This document shows positions 26,369 through 35,597 of a stretch of 64,000 bases of DNA, one piece after another. Position numbers and translations under genes: made by a program. The notes beneath the pieces were generated by a model. The model ran no database searches. It was not told where the DNA came from and saw only the letters and a list, made by a program, of their open reading frames with translations. The stretch comes from Leptospira fletcheri (GTDB lineage Bacteria > Spirochaetota > Leptospiria > Leptospirales > Leptospiraceae). Every line of letters begins with the position of its first letter. The first letter of the stretch is position 1. Location of the stretch: contig NZ_RQET01000009.1 of NCBI RefSeq assembly GCF_004769195.1, forward strand, positions 1 through 64,000, written 5' to 3'.

Positions 26369-27496
26369 ATGAAAAAGAAATACTCGCGCATTTTAAAGAT
26401 ATTCCTTCCTTTTTTACTATTCTCAATCGCCTCGAATATACATTCCCAGGAAATCCCTAAAAAAGAACCCCGGCTTGGGGTACAAAACGGCAAAGTGGCC
26501 GAAATAGGATCTTCTCCGGAAGCGAAAATCGGATTCTGGAAAGGGTTTTGGAGCCGATCTTCCGCGACCGTGCTCGCGGGAGAGAACGGAGGACAGCATA
26601 TCTTCGAATCCGGTACCAAATACCCGAATCTTTCTGGAGCGGAGGCAGGATCCAGGATCACGTATAGTCGTGAATTTTCCTACGGCGGGATAGAGCTCAG
26701 GCATTGGTGGCAAAAATGGGAGTTAACCGCCGGTTATAGAACTAACGGACGGAATACTAGAGTAGGGCAGGGGAGGGACGAAGACTTCGCAATGGCAAAC
26801 TTCTCGGTCGAAAGAGGGAATAAGTTTTCGTTCAGAGAGTGGAGCTTTTACGATACGCCGTATACGTTCAGCGGCACTAAGAACTTTGCCGACGGCAGAG
26901 GGCGACTTAAAATGAAGCAGGACAGAATCAGTCTCACTTTACGACGCTATCTAGGCGACAGCGATCCCGACGGCAGAAAAGAAGGGAAAGGACTTTTTTT
27001 GTCCGCCGGAATCCACTATACTTACTTCAAATATTATCTTTACGATGTGAACCAATGGATCGCATCCAATCCCATCTTTTACGGGCCGATTGGAATCGGG
27101 CTTAGTTTTTCCAACAGTACTTGGGAAATACCTGTCGGGATCGGCTACCGATATTCCGACGGGGCCTGGCTTTTCGAAGGGAGCTTCATGGGAAGCACCT
27201 GGTTCTCCCATTTCCGGGACTATCATTACCAAAGAAATCTGAATTTCATAGGCAATGCCGCCGGCTACGGCATCGAAACGAATCTAGGAGGCGGGAGGAT
27301 CTGGAATTCCTGGCTGTTTTTCCTTCGCTTGACCGAGAACAGGTTGTACGGCGCGGGAAGTTTCCGAACGGCCGGAGGAATCAGCACAAGCGACATCCTA
27401 TCGAACAGCGCAGGCAGCTACCGCAACTACTTAAGTACGAAACAATACAATATAGAATTCTCGATCACAAATTATCTGGAATGGATTTCAAAGTAA
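26369..27496 (+). CDS. Outer-membrane beta-barrel protein, possibly omptin-like
   Basis: The protein has 375 residues from the ATG at 26369, giving a signal peptide (FLPFLLFSIASNIHS). The mature part alternates aromatic and polar residues in strands throughout, as in an outer-membrane barrel. Asp137-Glu-Asp139 and Asp284-Tyr-His286 resemble in form and spacing the two catalytic pairs of omptin proteases (Asp-x-Asp and Asp-x-His), but overall similarity is too weak to be sure. It could equally be a porin-like protein. Its last 16 bp overlap the start of hemH, so the two are probably cotranscribed. Confidence 0.65.
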   Translation: MKKKYSRILKIFLPFLLFSIASNIHSQEIPKKEPRLGVQNGKVAEIGSSPEAKIGFWKGFWSRSSATVLAGENGGQHIFESGTKYPNLSGAEAGSRITYSREFSYGGIELRHWWQKWELTAGYRTNGRNTRVGQGRDEDFAMANFSVERGNKFSFREWSFYDTPYTFSGTKNFADGRGRLKMKQDRISLTLRRYLGDSDPDGRKEGKGLFLSAGIHYTYFKYYLYDVNQWIASNPIFYGPIGIGLSFSNSTWEIPVGIGYRYSDGAWLFEGSFMGSTWFSHFRDYHYQRNLNFIGNAAGYGIETNLGGGRIWNSWLFFLRLTENRLYGAGSFRTAGGISTSDILSNSAGSYRNYLSTKQYNIEFSITNYLEWISK

Positions 27497-28617
27497 ACAG
27501 AGGCAATTTGAAAAACAGGTTACTTATCCTCAATTTAGGCGGACCGCGACAACCGGACGAAATTCCGAAATTCCTATCGGACCTCTTCGAAGATCCTTTC
27601 GTTTTCGATCTACCCTTACCCGAATTTCTAAGAATGCCCTTGGCAAAGAAAGTCGCATCGTCTAGATCCAAAAAAGTACAGGAAACTTACGCCTCTATGG
27701 GATTCGGAGGGGGCTCTCCTCTCGTTTCCGAGACGGAGAAACAAGCGGAGGCTCTTAAAAAATTACTGGAAGAATCCGGAGAAAAATGGGAAGTAAAAAT
27801 CGCCATGAGCTGCGGATATCCCGATCTCCGCGAGCTAGGACCCGACTGGACGGACCCAAGATCCGGAACGATCATTTTACCTCTATACCCTCAATACTCC
27901 AGATCGACCGTGCTATCCACGGCCATGTTGTTAAAGAAAAGCTTAGGCTTCTGCCCGGCCGGTCATCCCAATTGGGTCCTTCCTTTTTCGGACAGAATCG
28001 AATACCTGGAATCCGTCCGTGATCTGATTCTAGAGTATTTCCAAGGAAAATTGAAGCGGGAAGATTTCCTCCACCTCGGGGAGAGTCCGGTTACAAACTG
28101 GCAAAATATCGATCTGATTTTCAGTGCGCATGGGATTCCCTTAAGATTGATCCGAAAGGGAGATACCTACTTAAACGAAATCGAAAAGAACGCACGAGAC
28201 CTGGAAGGACTTTTGAGAGAAAAAGGATTCGCGGGGAATGTTCACTTGTCCTTTCAAAGCAGGGTCGGCCCCTCCAAGTGGACAAGTCCGAATACGTTGG
28301 ACAAAATCGCGGAGTTAGGAACGAAAAAAATCGAAAGAGTAGCGGTATATCCGATCAGCTTCGTCAGCGACCATCTCGAGACGCTCGAAGAAATAGGTGT
28401 GCAAATCAGAGAACACGCCGTAGCTAACGGAATCCGAGAATACTACAGGATCCCGGCCCTCGGATGCTACCCTGCCTTTTTAGAAGCCCTAAGCAAATTC
28501 GTATTCGAGACAAAACTCGATCTAGAAAGAGGAGGGACGAGGGAATCCTGTCTCTGCTTTACGAGAGGCGGATACGATCCCAAAAAAGAAAACACGAGAT
28601 GCATCGCCGAGCGGTAA
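27481..28617 (+). CDS. hemH: Ferrochelatase
   Basis: The protein has 378 residues from the ATG at 27481. It inserts Fe(II) into protoporphyrin IX, the last step of haem synthesis. Family hallmarks are LLILNLGGPRQPDEIPKFL at the N-terminus, LPLYPQYSRSTV, the catalytic-His segment IDLIFSAHGIPLR, LSFQSRVGPSKW and YPISFVSDHLETLEE with its conserved Glu. C-terminal cysteines (SCLCF and CIAER) could hint at a cluster or metal site, which some bacterial ferrochelatases have. It is convergent with the rest of the hem genes and overlaps the barrel protein gene by 16 bp. Confidence 0.93.
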   Translation: MDFKVNRGNLKNRLLILNLGGPRQPDEIPKFLSDLFEDPFVFDLPLPEFLRMPLAKKVASSRSKKVQETYASMGFGGGSPLVSETEKQAEALKKLLEESGEKWEVKIAMSCGYPDLRELGPDWTDPRSGTIILPLYPQYSRSTVLSTAMLLKKSLGFCPAGHPNWVLPFSDRIEYLESVRDLILEYFQGKLKREDFLHLGESPVTNWQNIDLIFSAHGIPLRLIRKGDTYLNEIEKNARDLEGLLREKGFAGNVHLSFQSRVGPSKWTSPNTLDKIAELGTKKIERVAVYPISFVSDHLETLEEIGVQIREHAVANGIREYYRIPALGCYPAFLEALSKFVFETKLDLERGGTRESCLCFTRGGYDPKKENTRCIAER

Positions 28618-28629
28618 GGATCATTCTAT

Positions 28630-29106
28630 TTAGGCCGCCGACTCGTCCTTTAAGAAAGAGATGCTGAACGGATACTTCCATCTGACACCGTCGGCCGCCT
28701 TGATGGCTCCTATGATCGGAAAAATCAAATAACACACACCGAGCAAAATCAGAAAAGGAATGCCGATCAGAATTAGACAGAGAATCCCGAGGACGACTCC
28801 GTAAACTACGGAACTGATCATCCAATTGACCACGATCTTTCCCTGAGCGTCTACTTCCGCATCCGAATCCTTCTCGATCAGCCAGAGAATCAATGGGACG
28901 AGCAAGCCCACTCCCGGAAACAGAAAAGCGGAATAGAGAGATAGATGAAGCACCATACAATACTGGTTTACGGTCATCCCAAGGCGCTCGTTAGCGCGAG
29001 GGTAGGGGGAATCTAGAATTTTCTTCTTTTCGGCTTCATATTCCTCTTCGGAAATCGCCCCTTTCTGTTTCAGCTCGTTCAATTTTTCCAGTTCGTCGTA
29101 TTTCAT
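28630..29106 (-). CDS. SHOCT-DUF4870-type membrane protein
   Basis: This 158-residue protein begins with a SHOCT motif (KYDELEKLNELKQKGAISEEEYEAEKKKIL). It continues with a DUF4870-like membrane domain of three or four helices (PGVGLLVPLILWLIEKDSDAEVDAQGKIVVNWMISS). SHOCT is an oligomerisation element. The function is unknown; it lies 22 bp after hemG and may be the last gene of that transcript. Confidence 0.85.
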   Translation of the reverse strand: MKYDELEKLNELKQKGAISEEEYEAEKKKILDSPYPRANERLGMTVNQYCMVLHLSLYSAFLFPGVGLLVPLILWLIEKDSDAEVDAQGKIVVNWMISSVVYGVVLGILCLILIGIPFLILLGVCYLIFPIIGAIKAADGVRWKYPFSISFLKDESAA

Positions 29107-29128
29107 CCGTTTTTCCCCCGGTCCATCC

Positions 29129-30415
29129 TCAAGTTACGGCGTAAGCCCGTTCCAAAATCGATTTCAAACCGATACCCTGCCTGAAATTACCTTCCACTTT
29201 GATTTCCGGCGGCAAGAGTCGATCAAGTTCCTTATTAAAGGAATACAATTGAGGTCCGTAAACGGGAATAGCTTCCTTCCATACGGTCACATAATGATTG
29301 AGCGGGCCCGAACTTTCCGGTAAAAGTTTTTTCCGATCCTCTTCTACGATCCCTATGATATCGTCCTCCGACCTGGTCGCGATCTCTCTGTCACCGGCTC
29401 CTCCGTATATGTACGTCTCGGAGTGTATTCCTTTTTCCGATCTACTGGGAAAAATGAAATCGTTCAACAAAATCCCTCTTACTCGCACGCCCAATTCGGA
29501 GGAAAACGTTTTGTGATCCTTGGGAAAGAGGATCCCGAAACCTTTCTTTCCTTGGAGGACGGAATCTTTTCCGAATCTGGTCACGCTAACCACGGGCAAA
29601 AGTTCCAGCACTCCTTGGTAGGATTTAAGTTCCGGAAATTCCCCCTTTAATATCCTCAGACTGGAATTCAATCCGGTAGCGATCGTGATCTTAGATCCGG
29701 GAAATTTCTTCCGAAGATCCTTTAGATTCGTCACTTCCTCGTCGTAACGAATTTCTCCGTCTTGGGTCACTCTCGCTTCCAACGCTCCGATCAGAGTACC
29801 GATCCCTCCGCGAAAGCTGACCGTTCCTTTTCTTCCCGGCAATACTTTCGGCTGAAGCTTCATGGACTTGGAATAAGCCATCATGTTTTTCCAAAGGGTT
29901 TGGTCTTGGAGTAGAAACTTTCCGAAGACGAATTCCGCGGACATCGCGTCCAAATCTCCTGCATAGATACCGCCGAGGGCAGGCTCCAGCAATTTTGCGA
30001 CTGCCGCTTCGCCTAACACCCGTTTGCCCCAATGGAACACGGATTCCCCAGGCTCGGGTTTGGAAGGCTTGGAGAAAGCTCCGTATAGAACCCTCAAGAT
30101 TTCCGAAAAACTCAACGGAATCCTTCTGGGTTTGCCGTTCGCGAAGATGTATCTTTTTTGGGCCGCAGAATCCGGAAAGAGTAGATCCAAACCCAAACGT
30201 GCGGCCAATTTTTCCAACTGCCAGGAATTCAGGATGCCGTTCGCGGCAGTCTCCACGATTCCGTATTCCGTTCTGACGGAATGGATCAAGCCTCCTGTGC
30301 TATCCTTCTTTTCCAATACCAACACGGATTCCCCTTTTTCCAACGCGAGGAACGCGTGTACAAGACCGGTAAATCCGGCGCCTATAACGATTTGATCTGG
30401 GATCTGTTTCGCCAC
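29129..30415 (-). CDS. hemG: Protoporphyrinogen oxidase (HemG/HemY type, FAD-dependent)
   Basis: This 428-residue FAD-dependent amine-oxidase-fold enzyme converts protoporphyrinogen IX to protoporphyrin IX, just before ferrochelatase. IVIGAGFTGLVHAFLALEKGESVLVLEKKDSTGG forms the FAD fold, LLEPALGGIYAGDLDAMSAEF is characteristic of the oxygen-dependent HemY class, and the C-terminal GIGLKSILERAY closes the FAD site. It should sit at the cytoplasmic membrane. The gene lies 99 bp after the gene ending at 30515 and is the last hem gene on this strand. Confidence 0.9.
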   Translation of the reverse strand: MAKQIPDQIVIGAGFTGLVHAFLALEKGESVLVLEKKDSTGGLIHSVRTEYGIVETAANGILNSWQLEKLAARLGLDLLFPDSAAQKRYIFANGKPRRIPLSFSEILRVLYGAFSKPSKPEPGESVFHWGKRVLGEAAVAKLLEPALGGIYAGDLDAMSAEFVFGKFLLQDQTLWKNMMAYSKSMKLQPKVLPGRKGTVSFRGGIGTLIGALEARVTQDGEIRYDEEVTNLKDLRKKFPGSKITIATGLNSSLRILKGEFPELKSYQGVLELLPVVSVTRFGKDSVLQGKKGFGILFPKDHKTFSSELGVRVRGILLNDFIFPSRSEKGIHSETYIYGGAGDREIATRSEDDIIGIVEEDRKKLLPESSGPLNHYVTVWKEAIPVYGPQLYSFNKELDRLLPPEIKVEGNFRQGIGLKSILERAYAVT

Positions 30416-30514
30416 GGATACATGGTAGAATCCTTGAAACTTCTGGCAATAACATTGCCCTCTCCGATTCGAGGAAAGAACCGGATCGGAGACTAAGAAA
30501 TATCAAACTTTTTC

Positions 30515-31480
30515 TTAAAAAGTGAAGCGGTACCCGAAAGTATATTTGGTTTCGGAAAAGGAAGTGGAGGAAGAACCGGACGATCCCAGATTCGACATAC
30601 CCGTATTGGAAGGAAGAGCGGACAAGATCATACCGGAACTTTTTCCGTCGGATGCCTTGACCAAATTTCTACCGTATCCTGCCAAAAAATACGCGTCCAA
30701 AAGATTCAAAACATAGATGGCGCCCAAAGCATAAAGAGCGTCCTGGTAGTGTTGAAAATCCCGGTCGGCCTCTACGCGTTTCTGGTGGATTAGGTTGTAG
30801 TTTTGATCGAAGTAATATTGGCTGATCGGATCCGGAAGGACAGGGGGAGTGTAGAAGGTGGTGACTCCTAACGCACCGCCTAAGAGCGCCGTTTCGGAAT
30901 ACGGATTTCCGATGGTGCCATAGTCCCTCATGGCGTTACGATAGACTCTGTATTTGTCGTAGGAAGCGACAGCCGCAGCCGCCATCAAAGTAGGCCAAAG
31001 CACCCCGAACATTTTCCGATCACTATAGAATTGGCCCCAGCCCGGCAGGATCGCGGAGCGGAAAAGCGCCTTTTTCGGGTCGACAGCATCCTGCACCGGA
31101 ACCTCGGCCTGCCGGCGCTGAACTTCTTCTCTCTTTAATCGTTCCGCTTCTTCCAACTGCTGCTGGACTTGTTGCTTCCGGGCAACTTCACGTAACTGTG
31201 CGTCCCTTTTATCGGTCGCGATCTTCTTTTCCTCGGCGATGCGGATTTTTTCCTCTTCGTCGTCGTTAACGTCCTTGTATAGAACCTTGAGTATAAGATT
31301 TTTATAAATCGTTCTTTTGCCGGACTCTGTCTGGATGACTACGGTGGATTGGTTTTGAGTAACCATATCCCCTTTTACTTTTCCGCCTTCTCTAAGAAGA
31401 ATCGTGACCGGAAATACCGCGGCCGGCAATAAAAGCAGGATCAAAAAGAAGACAATTTTTCGAAACGTAATTAAAACCAT
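30515..31480 (-). CDS. Signal-bearing membrane protein with coiled coil, DUF5683-like
   Basis: This 321-residue protein has an N-terminal hydrophobic signal (FFLILLLLPAAVFP), a small beta domain (TILLREGGKVKGDMVTQNQSTVVIQTESGKRTIYKNLI) and a charged Gln/Glu/Arg coiled coil (about residues 75-130). A membrane part with FRSAILPGWGQFYSDRKMFGVLWPTLMAAAAVASYDKYR follows, which resembles DUF5683-type proteins. The function is unknown. Its place between hemN and hemG on the same strand makes cotranscription likely, with 136 bp before it and 99 bp after. Confidence 0.75.
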   Translation of the reverse strand: MVLITFRKIVFFLILLLLPAAVFPVTILLREGGKVKGDMVTQNQSTVVIQTESGKRTIYKNLILKVLYKDVNDDEEEKIRIAEEKKIATDKRDAQLREVARKQQVQQQLEEAERLKREEVQRRQAEVPVQDAVDPKKALFRSAILPGWGQFYSDRKMFGVLWPTLMAAAAVASYDKYRVYRNAMRDYGTIGNPYSETALLGGALGVTTFYTPPVLPDPISQYYFDQNYNLIHQKRVEADRDFQHYQDALYALGAIYVLNLLDAYFLAGYGRNLVKASDGKSSGMILSALPSNTGMSNLGSSGSSSTSFSETKYTFGYRFTF

Positions 31481-31616
31481 TCTAAAATCTTGGCAACCGC
31501 AGAAGCGCTTCTCGCATTCGGGAACCCCGAATATTGGACGGAAAAAAAATTATTTCCGAACTCTAAATCGCCAATTCCAACCCCATTTTACAAAACAATC
31601 GGGCGGCGGACAATGT

Positions 31617-32966
31617 TCAGATGGACTGAGAGAAAACCTTCGTTTCGGGAACTTTTCTTCTCAAACGCAAATCCAAACCGGTACACGCGTTCCGTAGGAA
31701 AGGCTTGCCCAAATCCGTCAGCACTAGGGTGGAGCCTTCCCATCTGATTAGATTATCGTCTTCCATGACGCTCAAATAGAGTTTCACCTCGTCGAAAATC
31801 TTTTCCGGAACGGACACACGACCTGCGGTGGAAAGTCTGAGAATCAACTCCCTTTGTTCCAAATCCTCCGGAGTCAGTTTATGTCCTCTTAAAAGTGCGA
31901 ATCCGTCTTCGTGGATCCTGCGTTGGTACTTTTTCAGGATTTTTTCGTTTTGGTGGAAACAATCCCAGCTATCCGAAATCGCCGACACTCCGAGACCGAG
32001 AAGCAAGTCCGTGGGTCTTGTCGTGTACCCCATAAAATTGCGATGCAATGTTTCGTCCAAAGAGGCGGAGTAAAGAGAATCGGATTCAAGGGCAAAATGA
32101 TCCATTCCGATCTCTTTATACCCCGCATTCAGGAACATCTCCCTTCCGATTTCGTACAATTCCCGTTTTTCGGATCCTTTCGGAAGATCTTCTTCGGTAA
32201 AAAGTCTTTGGGCCGCTTTGATCCAAGGGACGTGAGCGTAACTATAAAAAGCGATACGATCCGGGCGCAGTTCCAGAGTCTTGGAAATCGTCGTACGGAC
32301 ACTTTCGCTGGTTTGTCGGGGAAGTCCGTAAATAAGATCGAAATTCACGGAAGTGTATCCTAATTTTCTCGCTCCGTTTGTGATCTTTTCCGTAAGCTCG
32401 AAAGGTTGGATTCTGTTGACCAGTCTTTGGACCTCCGGGTCGAAATCCTGAACGCCCAAACTGATTCTTTTGAAACCGAAATCCTTCAACAACTCCAACT
32501 GAGTTAGACGCGTGCGTCTAGGATCCACTTCCAATGAAAACTCGGGAGTCGAGGAGACCTTCCAGGATTCCAGAATCGTACTTAATAAAACCTTTAAGTT
32601 TTCCTCGGAGAGATAGGTGGGGGAACCCCCGCCTAAATGAAGTTCGCGCAATTCCCTCTTGGTCAATTCGGGAACTTCCCGGGTATAATTGCGGAATTCC
32701 TCCAGCAAGGTCGCAATGTACGGTTCCTCGACCGTGTGGTTTTTCGTGATGGAAGTGTTGCATCCGCAAAAAGAACACAAGGTTTCACAAAACGGAATAT
32801 GCAGATACAACGCAACGGAGGAATCCTCCGGAAGGATCCTTCTACGTATCGCCTCCAACCATTCCGCTCGGGTCGGGTCGGATTCCCAATAAGGAACCGT
32901 CGGATAACTGGTATAGCGTGGGGCCGGAACGTCGTATTTTTCTATCAAGTCGATTTGCGATTTCAT
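31617..32966 (-). CDS. hemN: Oxygen-independent coproporphyrinogen III oxidase
   Basis: This 449-residue radical SAM enzyme decarboxylates coproporphyrinogen III to protoporphyrinogen IX without oxygen. The cluster motif is HIPFCETLCSFCGCN (CxxxCxxC plus the extra Cys typical of HemN). LHLGGGSPTYLS and the SAM-contacting residues of SLEVDPRRT follow, then DLIYGLPRQT. The C-terminal domain (MGYTTRPTDLLLGLGVSAIS) is the HemN-specific one, which argues against the HemW paralogue. It overlaps hemE as ATGA. Confidence 0.94.
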   Translation of the reverse strand: MKSQIDLIEKYDVPAPRYTSYPTVPYWESDPTRAEWLEAIRRRILPEDSSVALYLHIPFCETLCSFCGCNTSITKNHTVEEPYIATLLEEFRNYTREVPELTKRELRELHLGGGSPTYLSEENLKVLLSTILESWKVSSTPEFSLEVDPRRTRLTQLELLKDFGFKRISLGVQDFDPEVQRLVNRIQPFELTEKITNGARKLGYTSVNFDLIYGLPRQTSESVRTTISKTLELRPDRIAFYSYAHVPWIKAAQRLFTEEDLPKGSEKRELYEIGREMFLNAGYKEIGMDHFALESDSLYSASLDETLHRNFMGYTTRPTDLLLGLGVSAISDSWDCFHQNEKILKKYQRRIHEDGFALLRGHKLTPEDLEQRELILRLSTAGRVSVPEKIFDEVKLYLSVMEDDNLIRWEGSTLVLTDLGKPFLRNACTGLDLRLRRKVPETKVFSQSI

Positions 32967-33985
32967 GCAAACACCTCCCTCACGGTTTTTACAAAGGTTC
33001 TTACATTCGCTTCCGGAGTTTTAGGAAGGACCCCGTGACCTAAACCGCAAACCCACCCGGCCCTTTTTTCCGGCGGCAAGTCCAAGAAAGGGCGGAGCCA
33101 TTCCAAAAGATACGTCCTAAAATCGACAGGATCCAGGAATAACATTGCCTGGTCGAAATTCCCTTGGATGAATTGTCTTCCGTTTCCGAAGAGCTCGGTC
33201 AGGTCGATGCGGTGGTCCACGCCGAACCCAAGTAGCCCGGAAAGGGATCGCACCTTATCGAGACTCGGAGAGGGGAGAGCCTTGGCGTAATAGCCGATTT
33301 TTCCGGGAAATGCCTGCACCAATTCCTTCAAAGGAGGCAAAATCGCCTCGTCGAAAAATCCCGGAGAAGAATCTCCACCTGCAGTATCGAACACCATCAC
33401 TACTTCCGCACCGCCCTCTAATTGCAGACGAATATTTTCCTTCAATAAAGGGATGATTTTTTCGTAGAACCCCTGCCTCAAAGATTTAGAGACTTTGGGA
33501 AGGACCAAATTTCCGTCGTGTTTTCCCAAGGTCGCATAACAGAAAAGGGTCCAGGCTCCTCCGACGAATCCGATCAAGGACCTGTCTTCCGGAATCCGTT
33601 TTCTAGTCAAAGAGACTGCGGTTTTTTGGAATCCCATAAAATCCACTGCCTGCTCCAAAGGATGCATCCGTTTCAGATCTTCCAAACCGCCGAGTTGCCA
33701 GCCCAGCTTGGGACCTTCGTCCCCAAACTTTAGACCCATCCCGAGCGCTTCCAACGGAAATAGAATATCGGAAAATAGAATCGCGGTATCAAAACCGAAA
33801 TCGTCGACCGGACCGAAGGCCACCTCTGCGGCCAACTCGGGGATCTTGCAGAGCTCCTCGAAGCTATGTTTCTTTCTTAAATTCTGGTAATGGGAATGGT
33901 AACGGCCCGCCTGCCTCATCATCCAGATCGGCGGAACCGACTGCGGCAGGCAACGAAGCGCATTTTCGAATTTCGGGTTAGGCAT
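32963..33985 (-). CDS. hemE: Uroporphyrinogen decarboxylase
   Basis: This 340-residue enzyme removes four acetate carboxyls of uroporphyrinogen III to give coproporphyrinogen III. Typical motifs are PPIWMMRQAGRYHSHY with its substrate-binding Arg residues, ILFSDILFPLEALGM with the catalytic Asp, GFVGGAWTLFCY, and VCGLGHGVLPKTPEANVRTFV. The ATG overlaps the end of hemR by 8 bp and its stop overlaps hemN, so translation along the operon is coupled. Confidence 0.95.
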   Translation of the reverse strand: MPNPKFENALRCLPQSVPPIWMMRQAGRYHSHYQNLRKKHSFEELCKIPELAAEVAFGPVDDFGFDTAILFSDILFPLEALGMGLKFGDEGPKLGWQLGGLEDLKRMHPLEQAVDFMGFQKTAVSLTRKRIPEDRSLIGFVGGAWTLFCYATLGKHDGNLVLPKVSKSLRQGFYEKIIPLLKENIRLQLEGGAEVVMVFDTAGGDSSPGFFDEAILPPLKELVQAFPGKIGYYAKALPSPSLDKVRSLSGLLGFGVDHRIDLTELFGNGRQFIQGNFDQAMLFLDPVDFRTYLLEWLRPFLDLPPEKRAGWVCGLGHGVLPKTPEANVRTFVKTVREVFA

Positions 33986-34670
33986 CCTGTAAATCTCCGG
34001 TCCATTGGTAACCGACGCCTCTTACGGATCGGATCGCGTCTTCGCCTTGGTCTTCGAAGGCTTGTCTAAGACGAACAATGGAATTATCTATAGTTCTGTT
34101 CGTGGGGAATTTTTCCTCTCCCCAAAGGCGGTCTAAAATTTCATCTCTGCTCACGGTTCTATGTCTTTCTTGCACCAAGAGATTCAAAAGGGCACAGTCT
34201 CTTTTGGAAAGCCGGGTCTCCTCTCCTTTCGGAGAGCGGATCGCATATCCGGAGAAATCGAGCAGGTAACCGCGATAGGAATATCTGGCTTCCCGAAAGG
34301 AATGTTTATGAGATTCTAATACGTGTCTCACTCGAATCAAAAGTTCCTTTAGATGGAAAGGCTTCGGAATAAACTCCTCGGCGCCGAGCTCGAACCCCCG
34401 CAACCTTTCCGGTGCACCGGAATGGGCCGTAAGAAACAGAAAAGGAGGGCAGTCCTTACGACTCCGCAACTCCGCAGCCAATTCGAACCCGTCTCCGTCA
34501 GGCAAACGTACGTCCAATAGCACCAGATCCGGCTTCGCTTCCAAAGCCAATACTTTCGCGGATTGGACGGATACGGTCCAGACGATCTCGTAGCCTTCCT
34601 TTTCCAACCTCTCTTTCAGGGTTTCTCCCAAAGAGCGATCGTCTTCCACGAGCAACAGTTTCTCTCTCAT
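33978..34670 (-). CDS. hemR: OmpR/PhoB-type response regulator (HemR-like)
   Basis: The protein has 230 residues from the ATG at 34670, which overlaps the kinase stop as ATGA. The receiver domain carries the acidic pair in LVEDDRSL, the phosphoacceptor Asp in LVLLDVRLPDGDGF and the Lys of FIPKPFHLKEL. The winged-helix output domain includes LSKRDCALLNLLVQERHRTVSRDEIL and RTIDNSIVRLRQAF. In Leptospira biflexa the orthologous HemR is known to bind TGACA-N6-TGACA boxes and control haem genes. A perfect box lies at 40331-40346 upstream of hemA in this window. Confidence 0.93.
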   Translation of the reverse strand: MREKLLLVEDDRSLGETLKERLEKEGYEIVWTVSVQSAKVLALEAKPDLVLLDVRLPDGDGFELAAELRSRKDCPPFLFLTAHSGAPERLRGFELGAEEFIPKPFHLKELLIRVRHVLESHKHSFREARYSYRGYLLDFSGYAIRSPKGEETRLSKRDCALLNLLVQERHRTVSRDEILDRLWGEEKFPTNRTIDNSIVRLRQAFEDQGEDAIRSVRGVGYQWTGDLQDA

Positions 34671-35593
34671 TGCGTAGGAACCTTTTTTTCCGTGGAGGGT
34701 AGGGTCCATTCCGCGCGGAATCCGTCCGAAAAACCGGGACGCAGTACGAAATTCCCGCTCATCTTTTCGATCAGTTTTTTGACGATGTACAGACCGACTC
34801 CGCTTCCGCTGGTGGATGTGTGTCTTACGAAGGGACGTCCTAAGGATCTAGAATCCCCTTTAAATCCGGATCCGTTGTCTTCGAATATGAATTTCACTCT
34901 TCCGTTCGGGGCCGCTTCGGAGGAGATATGGACCTCCGTAGCTCGGCCGTGTTGGAGGGAATTTTCCAGAAGATTCCGAAAGACACTTTCCAGAGCCTTG
35001 CGATCGGCCCGGACCCGTTTCTCTTTCCAGTCCGTAATCAGTTTTAATTCCGTCCAGTCTTCTCTAAGACTTTGCTCCAGACCGCTTAAATCCGTGTTTT
35101 CCAGATACAAACGTTCCGAGCGCATCAAGCTAGCTAGATATAACGCCTTGGTCATCTGGGATTCGATTCTCACCGAATCCTTGAGCAGTCGATGGAGCAA
35201 TTTGTCCCGGGCGGTTTTGGAACCTTCGTCCAAAAGACTTTCCACTTGAAGACGCAGACTAGCCAACGGAGTTTTGATCTCATGGGTCACGGTGGAAAAG
35301 AAGTCGTGGATCAACTTGTTACGCTTGTCTTCGCGGAACGTCAACCAAACGAGGGTAAGCCCTCCGGATACGAGCATGAAAAGGAAGAACGTTCCTTCCA
35401 GCTTGATCATCAGACTCTGGCGCTCCAATTTATCCAGGACTTCCGGTTCGGCCTTCTTGCCCAGCCGAGCGGCGAATTCCGTGGCCATTCGATTCTGACG
35501 GAGTCCCAAAAAAAGCCACCAAGCCCCGAGAGAGACCGTAATGAGTACCCAGGCTACGGGCAAGACGACTTTTTTGTATTTCCAGAAGGACAT
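34667..35593 (-). CDS. Sensor histidine kinase (HemK-like) of the haem two-component system
   Basis: The protein has 308 residues from the ATG at 35593, 4 bp after the hemL stop. Two N-terminal hydrophobic segments (VVLPVAWVLITVSLGAWWLF and FFLFMLVSGGLTLVWLTF) bracket a short periplasmic loop of about 45 residues. The H-box HEIKTPLASLRLQ and the ATP-binding boxes NLLENSLQHG, FEDNGSGF and GSGVGLYIVKKLIE are intact. The small loop leaves little room for a classical sensor domain, so the signal may be sensed within the membrane. It is the cognate kinase of the response regulator that follows it. The name HemK used for this kinase in Leptospira is unrelated to the PrmC methylase. Confidence 0.92.
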   Translation of the reverse strand: MSFWKYKKVVLPVAWVLITVSLGAWWLFLGLRQNRMATEFAARLGKKAEPEVLDKLERQSLMIKLEGTFFLFMLVSGGLTLVWLTFREDKRNKLIHDFFSTVTHEIKTPLASLRLQVESLLDEGSKTARDKLLHRLLKDSVRIESQMTKALYLASLMRSERLYLENTDLSGLEQSLREDWTELKLITDWKEKRVRADRKALESVFRNLLENSLQHGRATEVHISSEAAPNGRVKFIFEDNGSGFKGDSRSLGRPFVRHTSTSGSGVGLYIVKKLIEKMSGNFVLRPGFSDGFRAEWTLPSTEKKVPTQ

Positions 35594-35597
35594 GGAC

